NCBI RefSeq assembly: GCF_900519355.1
Contig: NZ_ULHE01000003.1
Location: forward strand, 1 to 64,000
DNA: 64,000 nt
Reading direction: 5' to 3'
From: Corynebacterium lactis
Lineage (GTDB): Bacteria; Actinomycetota; Actinomycetes; Mycobacteriales; Mycobacteriaceae
Shown here: positions 48,262 through 61,412 of the stretch, piece by piece
How the letters are laid out: every line of letters begins with the position of its first letter
Position numbering within the stretch: the first letter of the stretch is position 1
Translations under genes and position numbers: made by a program
Notes under the pieces: generated by a model
Databases searched by the model: none
Seen by the model: the letters and a program-made list of their open reading frames with translations, nothing else
Told to the model about the DNA's origin: nothing

Positions 48262-49221
48262 ATGGCCGGCGGACTAGTTGCCCTACTTGACGACGTAGCC
48301 ACGATCGCGAAAGCGGCCGCTGCGTCGACCGATGACATCGCCGCCGCGGCTGGCCGCGCGAGCGCGAAAGCAGCAGGCGTCGTCGTGGACGACGCAGCGG
48401 TGACACCGCAGTTCGTCGACGGCGTCTCCCCGAAGCGCGAGCTCCCCATGATCTGGCGAATCACCAAAGGGTCCCTTGTCAACAAGATCGTCATCATCCT
48501 GCCGATCGCGCTGTTGCTCAGCCAGTTCCTGCCGTGGGCGCTCACCCCGATCCTGATGCTCGGCGGCAGCTACCTGTGCTTCGAGGGGATGGAGAAGGTG
48601 TGGGAGAAGATCCACCACACGTTCTCGCCCTCGTCCAGCGAGGAGGAGCGAATCGAGGCGGCCACCAACCGCACCCCGAAGGACGAGAATGCTCTGGTCA
48701 AGTCCGCAATTTTCACGGACCTCATCCTCTCCGCAGAGATCATGGTCATCTCGCTGAACGAGGTCACCCACGAGCCCCTACTCAACCGGGCCCTGATCCT
48801 CATCGCCGTGGCGTTCGTGATCACCCTGGCCGTCTACGGCGTCGTCGGACTGCTGGTCAAGATTGACGATATCGGACTCTATCTGCAGCAGAAGGACTCG
48901 AAAGGACTGGCCAAGGTGGGCCTTGGCCTGGTCCGGGCCATGCCCGTTGTCCTGACCACCATCGGTATCGTGGGCACCTTCGCGATGCTCTGGGTCGGCG
49001 GCCACATCATGGTCGTCGGCCTGGACGAGCTGGGCTGGCACCTGCCCCACCACCTCGTGCACAACCTCGAACAGATGGTCTCCGGGGGATTCCTGACCTG
49101 GCTCGCAAACACCGCGGGCTCCCTCGTCTTCGGCGCGATCTGGGGTGCCATCATCGTGGCGGTCGTGTCAGTCCTGCCGTTCGGGCACGCAAAGAAGGCC
49201 GGCACCGCGGCCCACGACTAG
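48262..49221 (+). CDS. DUF808 family inner-membrane protein
   Basis: The 319-residue protein has the DUF808 N-terminus (MAGGLVALLDDVATIAKAAAASTDD) and several membrane segments, with FEGMEKVWEKI and FTDLILSAEIMVISL conserved. Homologues such as E. coli YedI have no established function. The ATG at 48262 has AGGAGG 8 nt upstream. Confidence 0.88.
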   Translation: MAGGLVALLDDVATIAKAAAASTDDIAAAAGRASAKAAGVVVDDAAVTPQFVDGVSPKRELPMIWRITKGSLVNKIVIILPIALLLSQFLPWALTPILMLGGSYLCFEGMEKVWEKIHHTFSPSSSEEERIEAATNRTPKDENALVKSAIFTDLILSAEIMVISLNEVTHEPLLNRALILIAVAFVITLAVYGVVGLLVKIDDIGLYLQQKDSKGLAKVGLGLVRAMPVVLTTIGIVGTFAMLWVGGHIMVVGLDELGWHLPHHLVHNLEQMVSGGFLTWLANTAGSLVFGAIWGAIIVAVVSVLPFGHAKKAGTAAHD

Positions 49222-49228
49222 GAGCCCG

Positions 49229-49636
49229 CTAGGAGTATTCGACGTCGCCGTCGACGTAGACCCAACGGCGAGCCCGGCGGGCAAAGCGCGAGCGCTCGCG
49301 CATCACGGCGCTGCCGTCGCCGTCGCGGAAACGGGCCTCGAACTCGACGACGCCCTCGCGGTCGTCCACCCCGCCGGCCTGAGTTTCGACAATGTTGAGG
49401 CCCAGCCACTCCACGGCATCGTCGAGGTGGATCACCTCTGGCCGGTACCGCGGGTGCCAGGTTCGCCAGACGTAGTCGGCCTCGTGCGCGGCGTACGCGC
49501 TATAGCGGGCAGCCATCAGCTCCGCCGCGGTGGATGCGTCGCGCTCGCCACGGTGCAGCGGCGCGCAGCAAGCCCCGTAGAGCCCTCCCCCGCACGGGCA
49601 CGGATCGCTATCGGCCAAGCGAACTCTCTGAAACAT
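49229..49636 (-). CDS. YchJ family protein with SEC-C zinc motif
   Basis: The 135-residue protein starts with a SEC-C zinc-binding motif (DPCPCGGGLYGACC) and continues with the YchJ NTF2-like domain (AELMAARYSAYAAHEADYVWRTWHP). The family (UPF0225) has no defined function. Its end is 7 nt from the convergent DUF808 gene. Confidence 0.88.
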   Translation of the reverse strand: MFQRVRLADSDPCPCGGGLYGACCAPLHRGERDASTAAELMAARYSAYAAHEADYVWRTWHPRYRPEVIHLDDAVEWLGLNIVETQAGGVDDREGVVEFEARFRDGDGSAVMRERSRFARRARRWVYVDGDVEYS

Positions 49637-49702
49637 CGGATTTCCCCCTACTTCCCACGAATCTGAGGCGAGCCCTACGCGGCCCGTTCCCGTTAGCTTA
49701 AT

Positions 49703-52754
<3,052 letters not shown>

Positions 52755-52833
52755 TGCGACGATCCTTTAAGGTGCCAATCCTGCATATATGACTGTAGTG
52801 CACTCGCTGCCGGGGGTTTATCGGCGGGGATGA

Positions 52834-53532
52834 TCAGCGAGGTGCGATTGCCGAGCGGATGAACTCCGAGGTCTCCGAAATCACTTCCTCAACTGGTAGA
52901 TCGCGGAGATAGAGCTGCCGACGCTGTCTGAAATACTCACTGGTCAGCGAGTACTGGAAGTGCATAAAAATGTCGTCAATCAACCAGGCTATTGTCTCGG
53001 CCGATATATCCCGGCGGACGTCCCCCGCCTCCTGCGCCGCACTGATCAGGCCGACGTACGCGGAGGAGGTAAACCTCTCCAGTTCGAAGGCCACGTTGCG
53101 GGGAACGGCGTCATTGCCCGGCGAGGTGAGCAGGTGGTACAGGGCGACCGCCTCTGGGTGCTCCCTGCTGGTGCTGACGATGAGGTGCAGTATTTCTTCG
53201 ATGGAATCGAAGACGCCACCGGGCGCGTCGAGCTTCGGCGCCACGTTGACCTCAATGAGCTCGGCACCGCGGGCCGTGACGTACTCGAACAGTCTCGCCT
53301 TGGTGGGAAAGTACTGGAAGAGCGCGCCGACGCTGATGCCAGCGGCGGCGGCAATGCGATTAGTGTTGGCCTTCTCGTAGCCGCGCGACGCGAACTCCGC
53401 CATCGCCGCAGACTCAATACGCTGCTTCTTGTCGGCAGAAAGGTTGAGAAAACGCTCGGTGGCGCTAGCTTCGGTGACACCGGCTGAGGTGCAAGCCGGA
53501 TCCGCGTTGCCCGGCGCAGGACTTTTCGTCAT
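52834..53532 (-). CDS. TetR-family transcriptional regulator
   Basis: The 232-residue protein has an N-terminal helix-turn-helix (MAEFASRGYEKANTNRIAAAAGISVGALFQYFPTK in part) preceded by a 40-residue flexible stretch, and a ligand-binding domain. The ATG at 53532 follows AGGAGGGAGGA. Two palindromes TGAGTC-type in the divergent promoter region are its likely operators, so it should control itself, the FGGY kinase and the aminotransferase-aldolase genes. The ligand is unknown. Confidence 0.9.
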   Translation of the reverse strand: MTKSPAPGNADPACTSAGVTEASATERFLNLSADKKQRIESAAMAEFASRGYEKANTNRIAAAAGISVGALFQYFPTKARLFEYVTARGAELIEVNVAPKLDAPGGVFDSIEEILHLIVSTSREHPEAVALYHLLTSPGNDAVPRNVAFELERFTSSAYVGLISAAQEAGDVRRDISAETIAWLIDDIFMHFQYSLTSEYFRQRRQLYLRDLPVEEVISETSEFIRSAIAPR

Positions 53533-53620
53533 TCGCGTCCTCCCTCCTTGGCGGGAATGCTCCACATACTCCTCGTTGAAGCCGACCCCGCACTGTGCGG
53601 ACTGCCGACCCCCACAAGAG

Positions 53621-53634
53621 TGAGCAGCGACTCA
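53621..53634. promoter_or_regulatory. Operator copy 1 (imperfect) for the TetR regulator
   Basis: TGAGCAGCGACTCA is an imperfect copy (one mismatch in the left half-site) of the palindrome found 71 nt further on. It is closer to the TetR start and may control autoregulation. Confidence 0.6.
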
Positions 53635-53691
53635 TTTTCCCAAAATCTTAACACGGAACACAGACACGCTTGTTAGGATTTGAATAAAAGG

Positions 53692-53705
53692 TGAGTCACG
53701 ACTCA
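53692..53705. promoter_or_regulatory. Operator copy 2 (perfect) for the TetR regulator
   Basis: TGAGTCACGACTCA is a perfect palindrome (TGAGTC-N2-GACTCA). It lies 46 nt upstream of the aminotransferase ATG and just downstream of a candidate -10 (TAGGAT, 53674-53679), the usual place for repressor binding. Confidence 0.7.
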
Positions 53706-53751
53706 TTTGCCCCCAGCAGAGCCCTACACTGCAGTCCCCAGGAGGCCCCTC

Positions 53752-55208
53752 ATGGACATCAATCGCCCGGGCACGGCACAAGTCATCCGCGAACTCGACG
53801 ACCTCATCAAACGTCCCATTCACTCCATCTCCCCCGAGTACCTGAAGAAGGTCGAGACCGAGTACTTCGACGCCAAGTGCGCGAAATCCAAGGAGATGGT
53901 CGAGCACGCCAACAAGGTCATCCCCGGTGGTGTCCAGCACAACCTCGCCTTCAACCACCCCTTCCCGCTAGCTTTCGACACCGCAAAGGGCGCCAAGCTC
54001 TACGACGTCGACGGCAACGAGTATCTGGACTTCCTCCAGGCGGGCGGCCCGACCGTGCTGGGCTCCAACCCGGACTCGGTACGCGAGAAGGTCGAGGAAC
54101 TCCTCGACCACTGCGGCCCCTCGACCGGCCTACTACACGAGTACGAGGTGAAACTGGCACAGCTGATCGTCGACCTCGTCCCCAGCGTCGATAAGTTCCG
54201 CATGTTCAACTCCGGCTCCGAGGCCTGCTCGGCGGCGGCCCGCGTCGCGCGCCTGGCCACCGGCAACAAGCACATCCTCAAGATGGGCGGCGCCTACCAC
54301 GGCTGGTCCGACCAGCTGGCCTTCGGCATCCGGATCCCAGGCTCCAAGTTCACCCAGTCCAAGGGCCTGCCGCTGTCGAACTTCGTCTTCACCGAGGAGT
54401 TCTTCCCGGGCGATTTGAAGGCGCTGGAGCGCAACCTGAAGCTCAACAAGCTCCGCGGCGGCACCGCGGCGATCTTCCTGGAGCCGGTCGGCCCGGAGTC
54501 CGGTACCCGGCCGATCAGCGCCGAGTTCGTCCAGGGCGCCCGCGAGCTGGCTACCAAGTACGGCGCACTACTTGTCTTCGACGAGGTCGTCACCGCATTC
54601 CGCCTCTCCCCGCACGGCGCGCAGCACCTCTACGGCGTCATGCCGGACCTCACCGTGTTCGGCAAGGTCGTCGCGGGCGGATACCCGGGAGCTGGCGGCC
54701 TCGGCGGCCCGGACAAGTACATGCAGTACTTGGCCGCCGGCATCCACGGCGACACCAAGATTAAGAAGGCCCTGGTCGCGGCACTATGGCCGCCACCCCG
54801 CTGTCGTCGCTGGCCGGCTACTACACGTTGAAGGAGATTGCGGAGACCGGCGCCTGCGAGACCGCCTCCGCGATGGGCGACCGGCTGACCGACGGCCTAC
54901 GCGAGATTATCGCGCGCCGCCGCCTGCCCTTCGTCGCCTTCAACCAGGGTTCGATCTGCCACCTGGAGACCGTGGGCACCATGCACTTCGCGCTGGACTG
55001 GTCGAAGCCGTGGGAGATTCCGGACGTAATCAAGCAGACGTCGGCACGCAAGGCGGAGATGGAGCACATGGGCGCGGCCTACATGGCGGAGGGCATCGTC
55101 ACGCTCGCGGGCTCCCGCCTCTACACCTCGGCGACCTACACCGAGGAGCTGATCGACGAGGCTCTGACCCGCTTCGACCGCATCTTCGAGCACGTGGTGG
55201 AGCTATGA
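53752..55208 (+). pseudogene. Class III (HemL-like) aminotransferase, interrupted by a one-base frameshift
   Basis: A PLP enzyme with the cofactor lysine in VFGKVVAGGYP, NSGSEACSAAARVAR and FDEVVTAFR. The frame breaks near 54778: adding one G (GTCGCGG to GTCGGCGG) restores VGGTMAATPLSSLAGYYTL and a 485-residue protein ending at 55208. The ATG at 53752 has CAGGAGG upstream. The sequence resembles glutamate-1-semialdehyde aminomutase, but its coupling (ATGA overlap) to a class II aldolase and a TetR-controlled kinase points to a catabolic transaminase. The substrate is unknown. Confidence 0.87.
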
Positions 55209-56347
55209 GCCAGGGATTCCGTACCGAGCGCACCGCCGTCATCGACCTCTCCCAGGCCCTGATTCGGCGAGGGCTGGTCGTGCGCACCTGGGGAAACATC
55301 AGCCACCGCGTGGACTCGGAGCAGCCCGACGCGAGCACCGGCAGCGATGTCAGCTTCGTCATCACCCCCTCGGGTCGCACGTACGACACCATGATCGAGG
55401 CGGACCTTTCGCTGATCACCGCGGGCACGAGCGCCAAGGGCAAGCGCGGCAAGGGTAGAAACGGCAAGGTCGAGATGAAAAAGTCCGGCCCCTTCAAGCC
55501 GTCGAGCGAGTACCCCATGCACGCGCTGTGCTACCGCCTGCGACCTGGCGCGAGGGCCGTGGTGCACACCCACCAGCGCTACGCCTCCGCGCTCAGTCTG
55601 CTCGGCCACCCCGTACCGCTAAGCGACGACGAGGCGGCCCGGATCGGCCAGGCCTCGATTCCGACCTCCACCTACGGGCTGCCGGGGACCAAGAAGCTGC
55701 ACCGCGGCGTCGAGCACGTGCTCGAGACCAACCCGGACGCGGACGTCGTTCTGCTGGCCGCCCACGGCGTGTTCCTCTGCGGCGACACCGCCGAACACGC
55801 GCTGCGACTGGCCGAACGCGTCGAGGCCGCCGCAAAACGCGTCTACCAGGAGTTGACCGGCTCGGACCTCATCGACCCGGACTTGCCAGCTCCCGGCGAG
55901 GACGCCGTGCGCAGCGAGAAGGTCGACGGCGCCGTGGTCTACTACGACGGCGCGGGTGGCGTCGTCACGCCGAGCGCGAAAGTTCGGGCGCGCCACGAGG
56001 AGGTCTATGCGGCGCGCGGCGACGTCGGCGCGATCCGCCAGTGCTTCGACTCGGAGGTGCAGCACTTCCTGGGCTCCGAGCTGCGCCCCTACCTCGACGA
56101 CTTCGCCCAGATTGTCGGACCGATGGCGGGCCCGGAGGTCGGCAAGACCAACGTGGCCCTCGGCGCGGACGCGGCCCTGTGCTTCGGGGCGACCGACGAC
56201 GACGCCGCGGCGGCCGTGTCGGTACTGAAGAAGAACGCCCGCGCCGCACGGATTGCGCAGGTCAGTGGCGCACACCCGATTGCGCACTGGGAGTGCGTGC
56301 TGATGAACGTGGTCTATCGCCTGAAGTATTCCAAGCAGGCGGGCTAG
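55205..56347 (+). CDS. Class II aldolase/adducin family protein with C-terminal extension
   Basis: The 380-residue protein has the aldolase II zinc site VHTHQ plus a later His in AAHGVFLCGD, and the acidic SSEYPMH. A basic insertion of about 15 residues (GKRGKGRNGKVEMKK) precedes that motif. The last about 140 residues form an extra domain with PYLDDFAQIVGPMAG, KKNARAARIA and HPIAHWECVLMN, resembling the C-terminal part of the aldolase half of rhamnulose-phosphate aldolase/dehydrogenase-type proteins. It overlaps the aminotransferase stop by 4 nt. It probably cleaves or decarboxylates a phosphorylated ketose. Confidence 0.82.
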   Translation: MSQGFRTERTAVIDLSQALIRRGLVVRTWGNISHRVDSEQPDASTGSDVSFVITPSGRTYDTMIEADLSLITAGTSAKGKRGKGRNGKVEMKKSGPFKPSSEYPMHALCYRLRPGARAVVHTHQRYASALSLLGHPVPLSDDEAARIGQASIPTSTYGLPGTKKLHRGVEHVLETNPDADVVLLAAHGVFLCGDTAEHALRLAERVEAAAKRVYQELTGSDLIDPDLPAPGEDAVRSEKVDGAVVYYDGAGGVVTPSAKVRARHEEVYAARGDVGAIRQCFDSEVQHFLGSELRPYLDDFAQIVGPMAGPEVGKTNVALGADAALCFGATDDDAAAAVSVLKKNARAARIAQVSGAHPIAHWECVLMNVVYRLKYSKQAG

Positions 56348-56369
56348 CGCGGCGGGCGCGTCCGGAGTA

Positions 56370-56400
56370 TTTTGTTGAAGGTAGCAACAAAACTTAGATA
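56370..56400 (+). promoter_or_regulatory. Promoter with inverted repeat upstream of the isochorismatase-fold gene
   Basis: TTTTGTTG and CAACAAAA form a perfect 8-bp inverted repeat with a 7-nt centre (56370-56392). TTGTTG inside it is followed after 16 nt by TTAGAT, so the repeat overlaps a possible -35. It could be an operator, or a hairpin that ends the aldolase transcript. Confidence 0.45.
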
Positions 56401-56437
56401 GCTCACCCGAGACAAAACTTTGTAGAGAGGACACGCA

Positions 56438-56992
56438 ATGGCATTCCAGGGACGCGCAGCACTGATCGCCGTCGACGTACAGCAGGGCATTTTGGGCATG
56501 GTGCCCGGCGAGGTCTCCGCGGACCTTGTCGCCAAGACCTCCGCGCTTGCCGACGCCTTCCACGCCGCCGACCTTCCCGTCGTGTGGGTCCACGCCACGG
56601 GCCTGCCGGCCGGCGTGACCGAGCGCCCGATTCCGGAGCCCGACGAGCTGCCGGATCACTTCTCCGAGCTGGACCCGCGCCTGCCGGTCCACGACGGCGA
56701 CATTCACGTCAATAAGCCGCGCACCTGGAGCGCCTTCGTCGGCACCGGCCTGGCCGAGAAGCTCCGCGAGCTGGGCGTGAGCGACGTCGTAGTCCTCGGC
56801 ATCGCCACCGGCGCCGGCGTCGAGTCGACCGCGCGTAGCGCCTACGACGAGGGCTTCCACATCACCGCCGCGGTCGACGCGATGGTCGACGGCAACCCGG
56901 CGCGCCACGAGCAGGCGATCGCGGAGGACTTCCCCTCCATCGGAATCGTTTCGACCACGGCGGATATCGTCGCGGGCCTGTCGGAGGATTAG
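56438..56992 (+). CDS. Isochorismatase-fold hydrolase lacking the usual catalytic cysteine
   Basis: The 184-residue protein keeps the family Asp (AVDVQQG) and Lys (HVNKPRTWSAF) but reads ATGAGVESTA where cysteine hydrolases of this fold have a Cys before VEST; glycine takes the place. True isochorismatases (EntB, PhzD) also lack that Cys, so it may be a non-amidase hydrolase or inactive. The ATG has GAGAGGA 7 nt upstream. It follows the aldolase gene on the same strand after 90 nt. Confidence 0.8.
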   Translation: MAFQGRAALIAVDVQQGILGMVPGEVSADLVAKTSALADAFHAADLPVVWVHATGLPAGVTERPIPEPDELPDHFSELDPRLPVHDGDIHVNKPRTWSAFVGTGLAEKLRELGVSDVVVLGIATGAGVESTARSAYDEGFHITAAVDAMVDGNPARHEQAIAEDFPSIGIVSTTADIVAGLSED

Positions 56993-57029
56993 GCGCGCCT
57001 CAAGCTTTCCCGCCCGCGCCTTTGCGGAG

Positions 57030-57042
57030 TAATTTGGCGAGG
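57030..57042 (+). promoter_or_regulatory. -10 element for leaderless flavoprotein transcript
   Basis: TAATTT ends 7 nt before the GTG at 57043. This placement decides the start codon in favour of that GTG over an upstream TTG. Confidence 0.5.
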
Positions 57043-58476
<1,434 letters not shown>

Positions 58477-58546
58477 GCGCCCTCTCCCGGTGCAGCGCCC
58501 AGCCGCCCGCTCGACAACGCGGGCAAAAGCGGTCAGTCTGGAGGAC

Positions 58547-59785
58547 ATGAAAACTCCCATCTCCGACTACCTGGCCGAGATCGTCGAGTCGGTCCGCGCC
58601 GATGACTCCGGCGAGGTCGCCAGCTACATTCCCGCGCTGGCCGAGGCCGACCCGGAACAGCTCGGCGTCGCCCTGACTACGGTGTCGGGGCGCACCTACA
58701 CCGCCGGCGACGCCGACGCGGAGTTCACCATCCAGTCGATGTCGAAGCCGTTCGCGTACGCCGCGGCGCTGTGGGAGCACGGCGCGGACGAGGTCGAGAA
58801 GATCGTCGGCATCGAGCCCTCGGGCGAGGCCTTCAACGAGCTCTCGCTGGAGTCCGGCACGCATCGGCCGAAGAACCCGATGATCAACGTCGGGGCGCTC
58901 GCAATCCACCAGATGATCGGCAACCCCGGCGACTCCTGGGAGCTGCGCCGAGACAAGCTGCTGGAGTTCTTCTCCGCACTGGCCGGGAGGCCTCTGTGCG
59001 TCGACGAGGACGCCTTTGAATCTGAGGTCGGCTCGGCGCACCGCAATCTCGCCATCGCGCACATGCTCGCCGCCTACGACATGATCGACACCGACCCGGA
59101 CGACGTCGTCCGCGGATATACCGCGCAGTGCTCGATACTGGTCTCCACCAGGGATATCGCGATGATGGCGGCCGTGCTCGCCGCCGGAGGCGTCAGCCCC
59201 ACGACGGGTGAGCGCGTCGTGGCCCGCCCCATCGTCCGCCAGGTCCTGTCCGTCATGGCCACCGCCGGCATGTACGACGAGGCCGGCGAGTGGTTCACCG
59301 AGGTCGGTATCCCCGCCAAAAGTGGCGTGGCCGGCGGAATCCTGGGCGCGCTGCCGGGCCAGGTGGGGTTGGCCGCCTTCTCCCCTCGCCTAAACGAGCA
59401 CGGCAACAGCGTGCGCGGCACCGCCCTGCTCCGCAGGCTTTCCGACGACATGGGCCTGCACCTGATGGATGCGGAGGCGATTGGCTCCCGCGCCCTGCGC
59501 GGCAGCGGGATGCTCGAAGGCCGCTCGGTCATCGAGCTACAGGGGCCGATGAACTTCACGGCCGCCGAGATTGTGCTGAACCGCCTGGTGCAGTCCCCTC
59601 CGTCGGAAAGCGACGTGGTGTTTGATCTCAGCCGGGTGGGGATGGTCAACGACATCGGGCGGCGGATGGTGCTGGAGGCGATGCGCAGGCTACGCCTGGA
59701 CGGGCACGAGATTTTCCTGCGCGACCCCGAGGGGGTACTGCCCGACCCGGATATGGGGGACGGGGTATTGCCGACAATTCTCTAA
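58547..59785 (+). CDS. glsA: Glutaminase with C-terminal STAS domain
   Basis: A serine-dependent beta-lactamase-like glutaminase that converts glutamine to glutamate and ammonia. The 412-residue protein has the catalytic SxxK as QSMSKPFAY (about residue 65), NPMINVGALA and AKSGVAGGILG. Residues from about 320 form a STAS domain (SVIELQGPMNFTAAEIVL, VVFDLSRVGMVNDIGRRM) seen in some longer glutaminases. ATG at 58547 has GGAGGAC upstream. It starts 70 nt after the flavoprotein gene. Confidence 0.92.
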   Translation: MKTPISDYLAEIVESVRADDSGEVASYIPALAEADPEQLGVALTTVSGRTYTAGDADAEFTIQSMSKPFAYAAALWEHGADEVEKIVGIEPSGEAFNELSLESGTHRPKNPMINVGALAIHQMIGNPGDSWELRRDKLLEFFSALAGRPLCVDEDAFESEVGSAHRNLAIAHMLAAYDMIDTDPDDVVRGYTAQCSILVSTRDIAMMAAVLAAGGVSPTTGERVVARPIVRQVLSVMATAGMYDEAGEWFTEVGIPAKSGVAGGILGALPGQVGLAAFSPRLNEHGNSVRGTALLRRLSDDMGLHLMDAEAIGSRALRGSGMLEGRSVIELQGPMNFTAAEIVLNRLVQSPPSESDVVFDLSRVGMVNDIGRRMVLEAMRRLRLDGHEIFLRDPEGVLPDPDMGDGVLPTIL

Positions 59786-59804
59786 GCGAGCTACCATTGT
59801 TGAC
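59768..59804 (+). promoter_or_regulatory. Promoter for leaderless MFS transporter transcript
   Basis: TTGCCG (59768-59773) is followed after 18 nt by TACCAT (59792-59797), which ends 7 nt before the ATG at 59805. The -35 lies inside the end of the glutaminase gene. Confidence 0.5.
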
Positions 59805-61412
59805 ATGTCCACCAATACGAGCGCAGTAAAGAAAGAACAGTCCATCCCCGCCGACTGGTCGCGCCTGCATGACAAGAACACGCCGGTCCTCTTCGGCCTC
59901 ATGCTGGGCAACGCGCTCATCGCGATGGACTCGACGATTCTGGCCACGGCCGTGCCCTCCGTCGTCGACGACCTCGGAGACTTCTCGCGGTTCCCGTGGC
60001 TATTCTCCATCTACCTGCTCGCGCAGGCGGTGACGGTGCCGGTCTACGGCAAGCTGGCCGACATGTTCGGGCGCCGGCCCATCATCATGTTCGGCGTCAC
60101 CCTGTTCATGGCCAGCTCCGTGATGGCCGGCCTGTCGGGGTCGATGACGACGCTGATCATCGCACGCGCACTGCAAGGCATCGGCGCCGGCGCCGTCGGC
60201 CCCATGGCCATGACCATCCTCGGCGACCTTTACACCCTGGCCCAGCGAGGCCGCGTCCAGGGCTACATGGCCTCCGTCTGGGCGATCGCGTCCGTGCTCG
60301 GCCCGACGCTCGGCGGATTCTTCGCGGAGCTCGGCGCCTGGCGCTGGATCTTCTTCATCAATGTACCCTTCGGCCTGGTCGCCCTGTTCTTGATCTGGCG
60401 CAACTTCCGCGACGTCGTCGACACCACGCACCGCCGCGTCGACTACCTCGGGGCGAGCGTCCTCACGGTTGGCCTGACTGCGCTGATCCTCGGCATCCTC
60501 GAGGGCGGGCAGGCCTGGTCGTGGCTGTCCTGGCAGTCGGCGGCCTCCTTCGGCATCGGCATCGTGGCGCTCGCGGCCCTGCGCTGGATCGAGCCGCGCG
60601 CCGCCGAGCCCGTCGTCGCCTTCGAGCTGCTGAACAAGCGCCTGATTCGCGCGACCTCGCTGACCATGTTCTCCATCGGCGCCCTGACCGTCGGCGTGAC
60701 CAGCTTCGCGCCGACCTACCTGCAGACCGCCACCGGCATCTCCCCGATTATCGCGGGCCTGGCCGTGGCCGCCATGACGCTCGGCTGGCCCCTGACGGGC
60801 TCGCAGTCGTCGAAGCTCTACATGCCCTACGGTTTCCGCCGCACCATCATCGTCGGCTCCCTGATTACCCTGACCGGCTCGATTGCACTCGCAATCACGG
60901 GCCCCTTCCCGAACGCGCTGCTGCTCGCGGTGGTCGTGTTCGTGATGGGCCTCGGCCTCGGCCTGTCCACCGCGCCGTCGACCATCGCAGCTCAAAACTC
61001 CGTGCCGCTGAACCAGCGCGGGCAGGTCACGGCCATCAACACGCTGGCACGCTCCGCCGGTAGCGCCATCGGCGTCGCCGTCTTCGGCGCTCTGTCCAAC
61101 GCCGTGCTGTCGCAGTACTCGGACGGGGCCGCCGGTGCTGGTGCCGCCACGGACGCGGGTGCCTCACCCGCCGCCATCACCGTGGCCACCACCGTCGTCT
61201 TCATCGGCGTCGCCGTCGGTGCCGCCCTGATGGTCTTCGGCGCCACCCGCGTTCCCGACGATCGCCCGGCGCGCGTCAGCCCCGCAGGGCCGCTTTCCGA
61301 CGTCGGCCCCGACGCTCACGGCCCATCTGCAGCGCAATCCACGCAGCGCCCACAATCCCCAGCGCAACCTGCGGCGCGAGCAGCGGGAGCCGGTGCACAA
61401 AGTCGCCGTTGA
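59805..61412 (+). CDS. MFS transporter, DHA2 (EmrB/QacA) drug:proton antiporter family
   Basis: The 535-residue protein has about 14 hydrophobic segments, motif A KLADMFGRRP after helix 2, motif C-like GPTLGGFFAELGAWRWIFFINVPFG and MDSTILATAVPSV near the N-terminus, as in multidrug exporters of the EmrB group. The C-terminal 45 residues (from about VPDDRPARV) are Pro/Ala/Gln-rich and are read antisense through the end of the convergent CPBP gene. The real end may be earlier if a base is missing. Drug specificity cannot be predicted. Confidence 0.88.
   Translation: MSTNTSAVKKEQSIPADWSRLHDKNTPVLFGLMLGNALIAMDSTILATAVPSVVDDLGDFSRFPWLFSIYLLAQAVTVPVYGKLADMFGRRPIIMFGVTLFMASSVMAGLSGSMTTLIIARALQGIGAGAVGPMAMTILGDLYTLAQRGRVQGYMASVWAIASVLGPTLGGFFAELGAWRWIFFINVPFGLVALFLIWRNFRDVVDTTHRRVDYLGASVLTVGLTALILGILEGGQAWSWLSWQSAASFGIGIVALAALRWIEPRAAEPVVAFELLNKRLIRATSLTMFSIGALTVGVTSFAPTYLQTATGISPIIAGLAVAAMTLGWPLTGSQSSKLYMPYGFRRTIIVGSLITLTGSIALAITGPFPNALLLAVVVFVMGLGLGLSTAPSTIAAQNSVPLNQRGQVTAINTLARSAGSAIGVAVFGALSNAVLSQYSDGAAGAGAATDAGASPAAITVATTVVFIGVAVGAALMVFGATRVPDDRPARVSPAGPLSDVGPDAHGPSAAQSTQRPQSPAQPAARAAGAGAQSRR

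Noticed and set aside
53752..55208. Calling the class III aminotransferase HemL (heme biosynthesis)
   Set aside because: It lies in a TetR-controlled set with a kinase and aldolase and no heme genes, so a catabolic role fits better. Sequence similarity alone does not separate the two.
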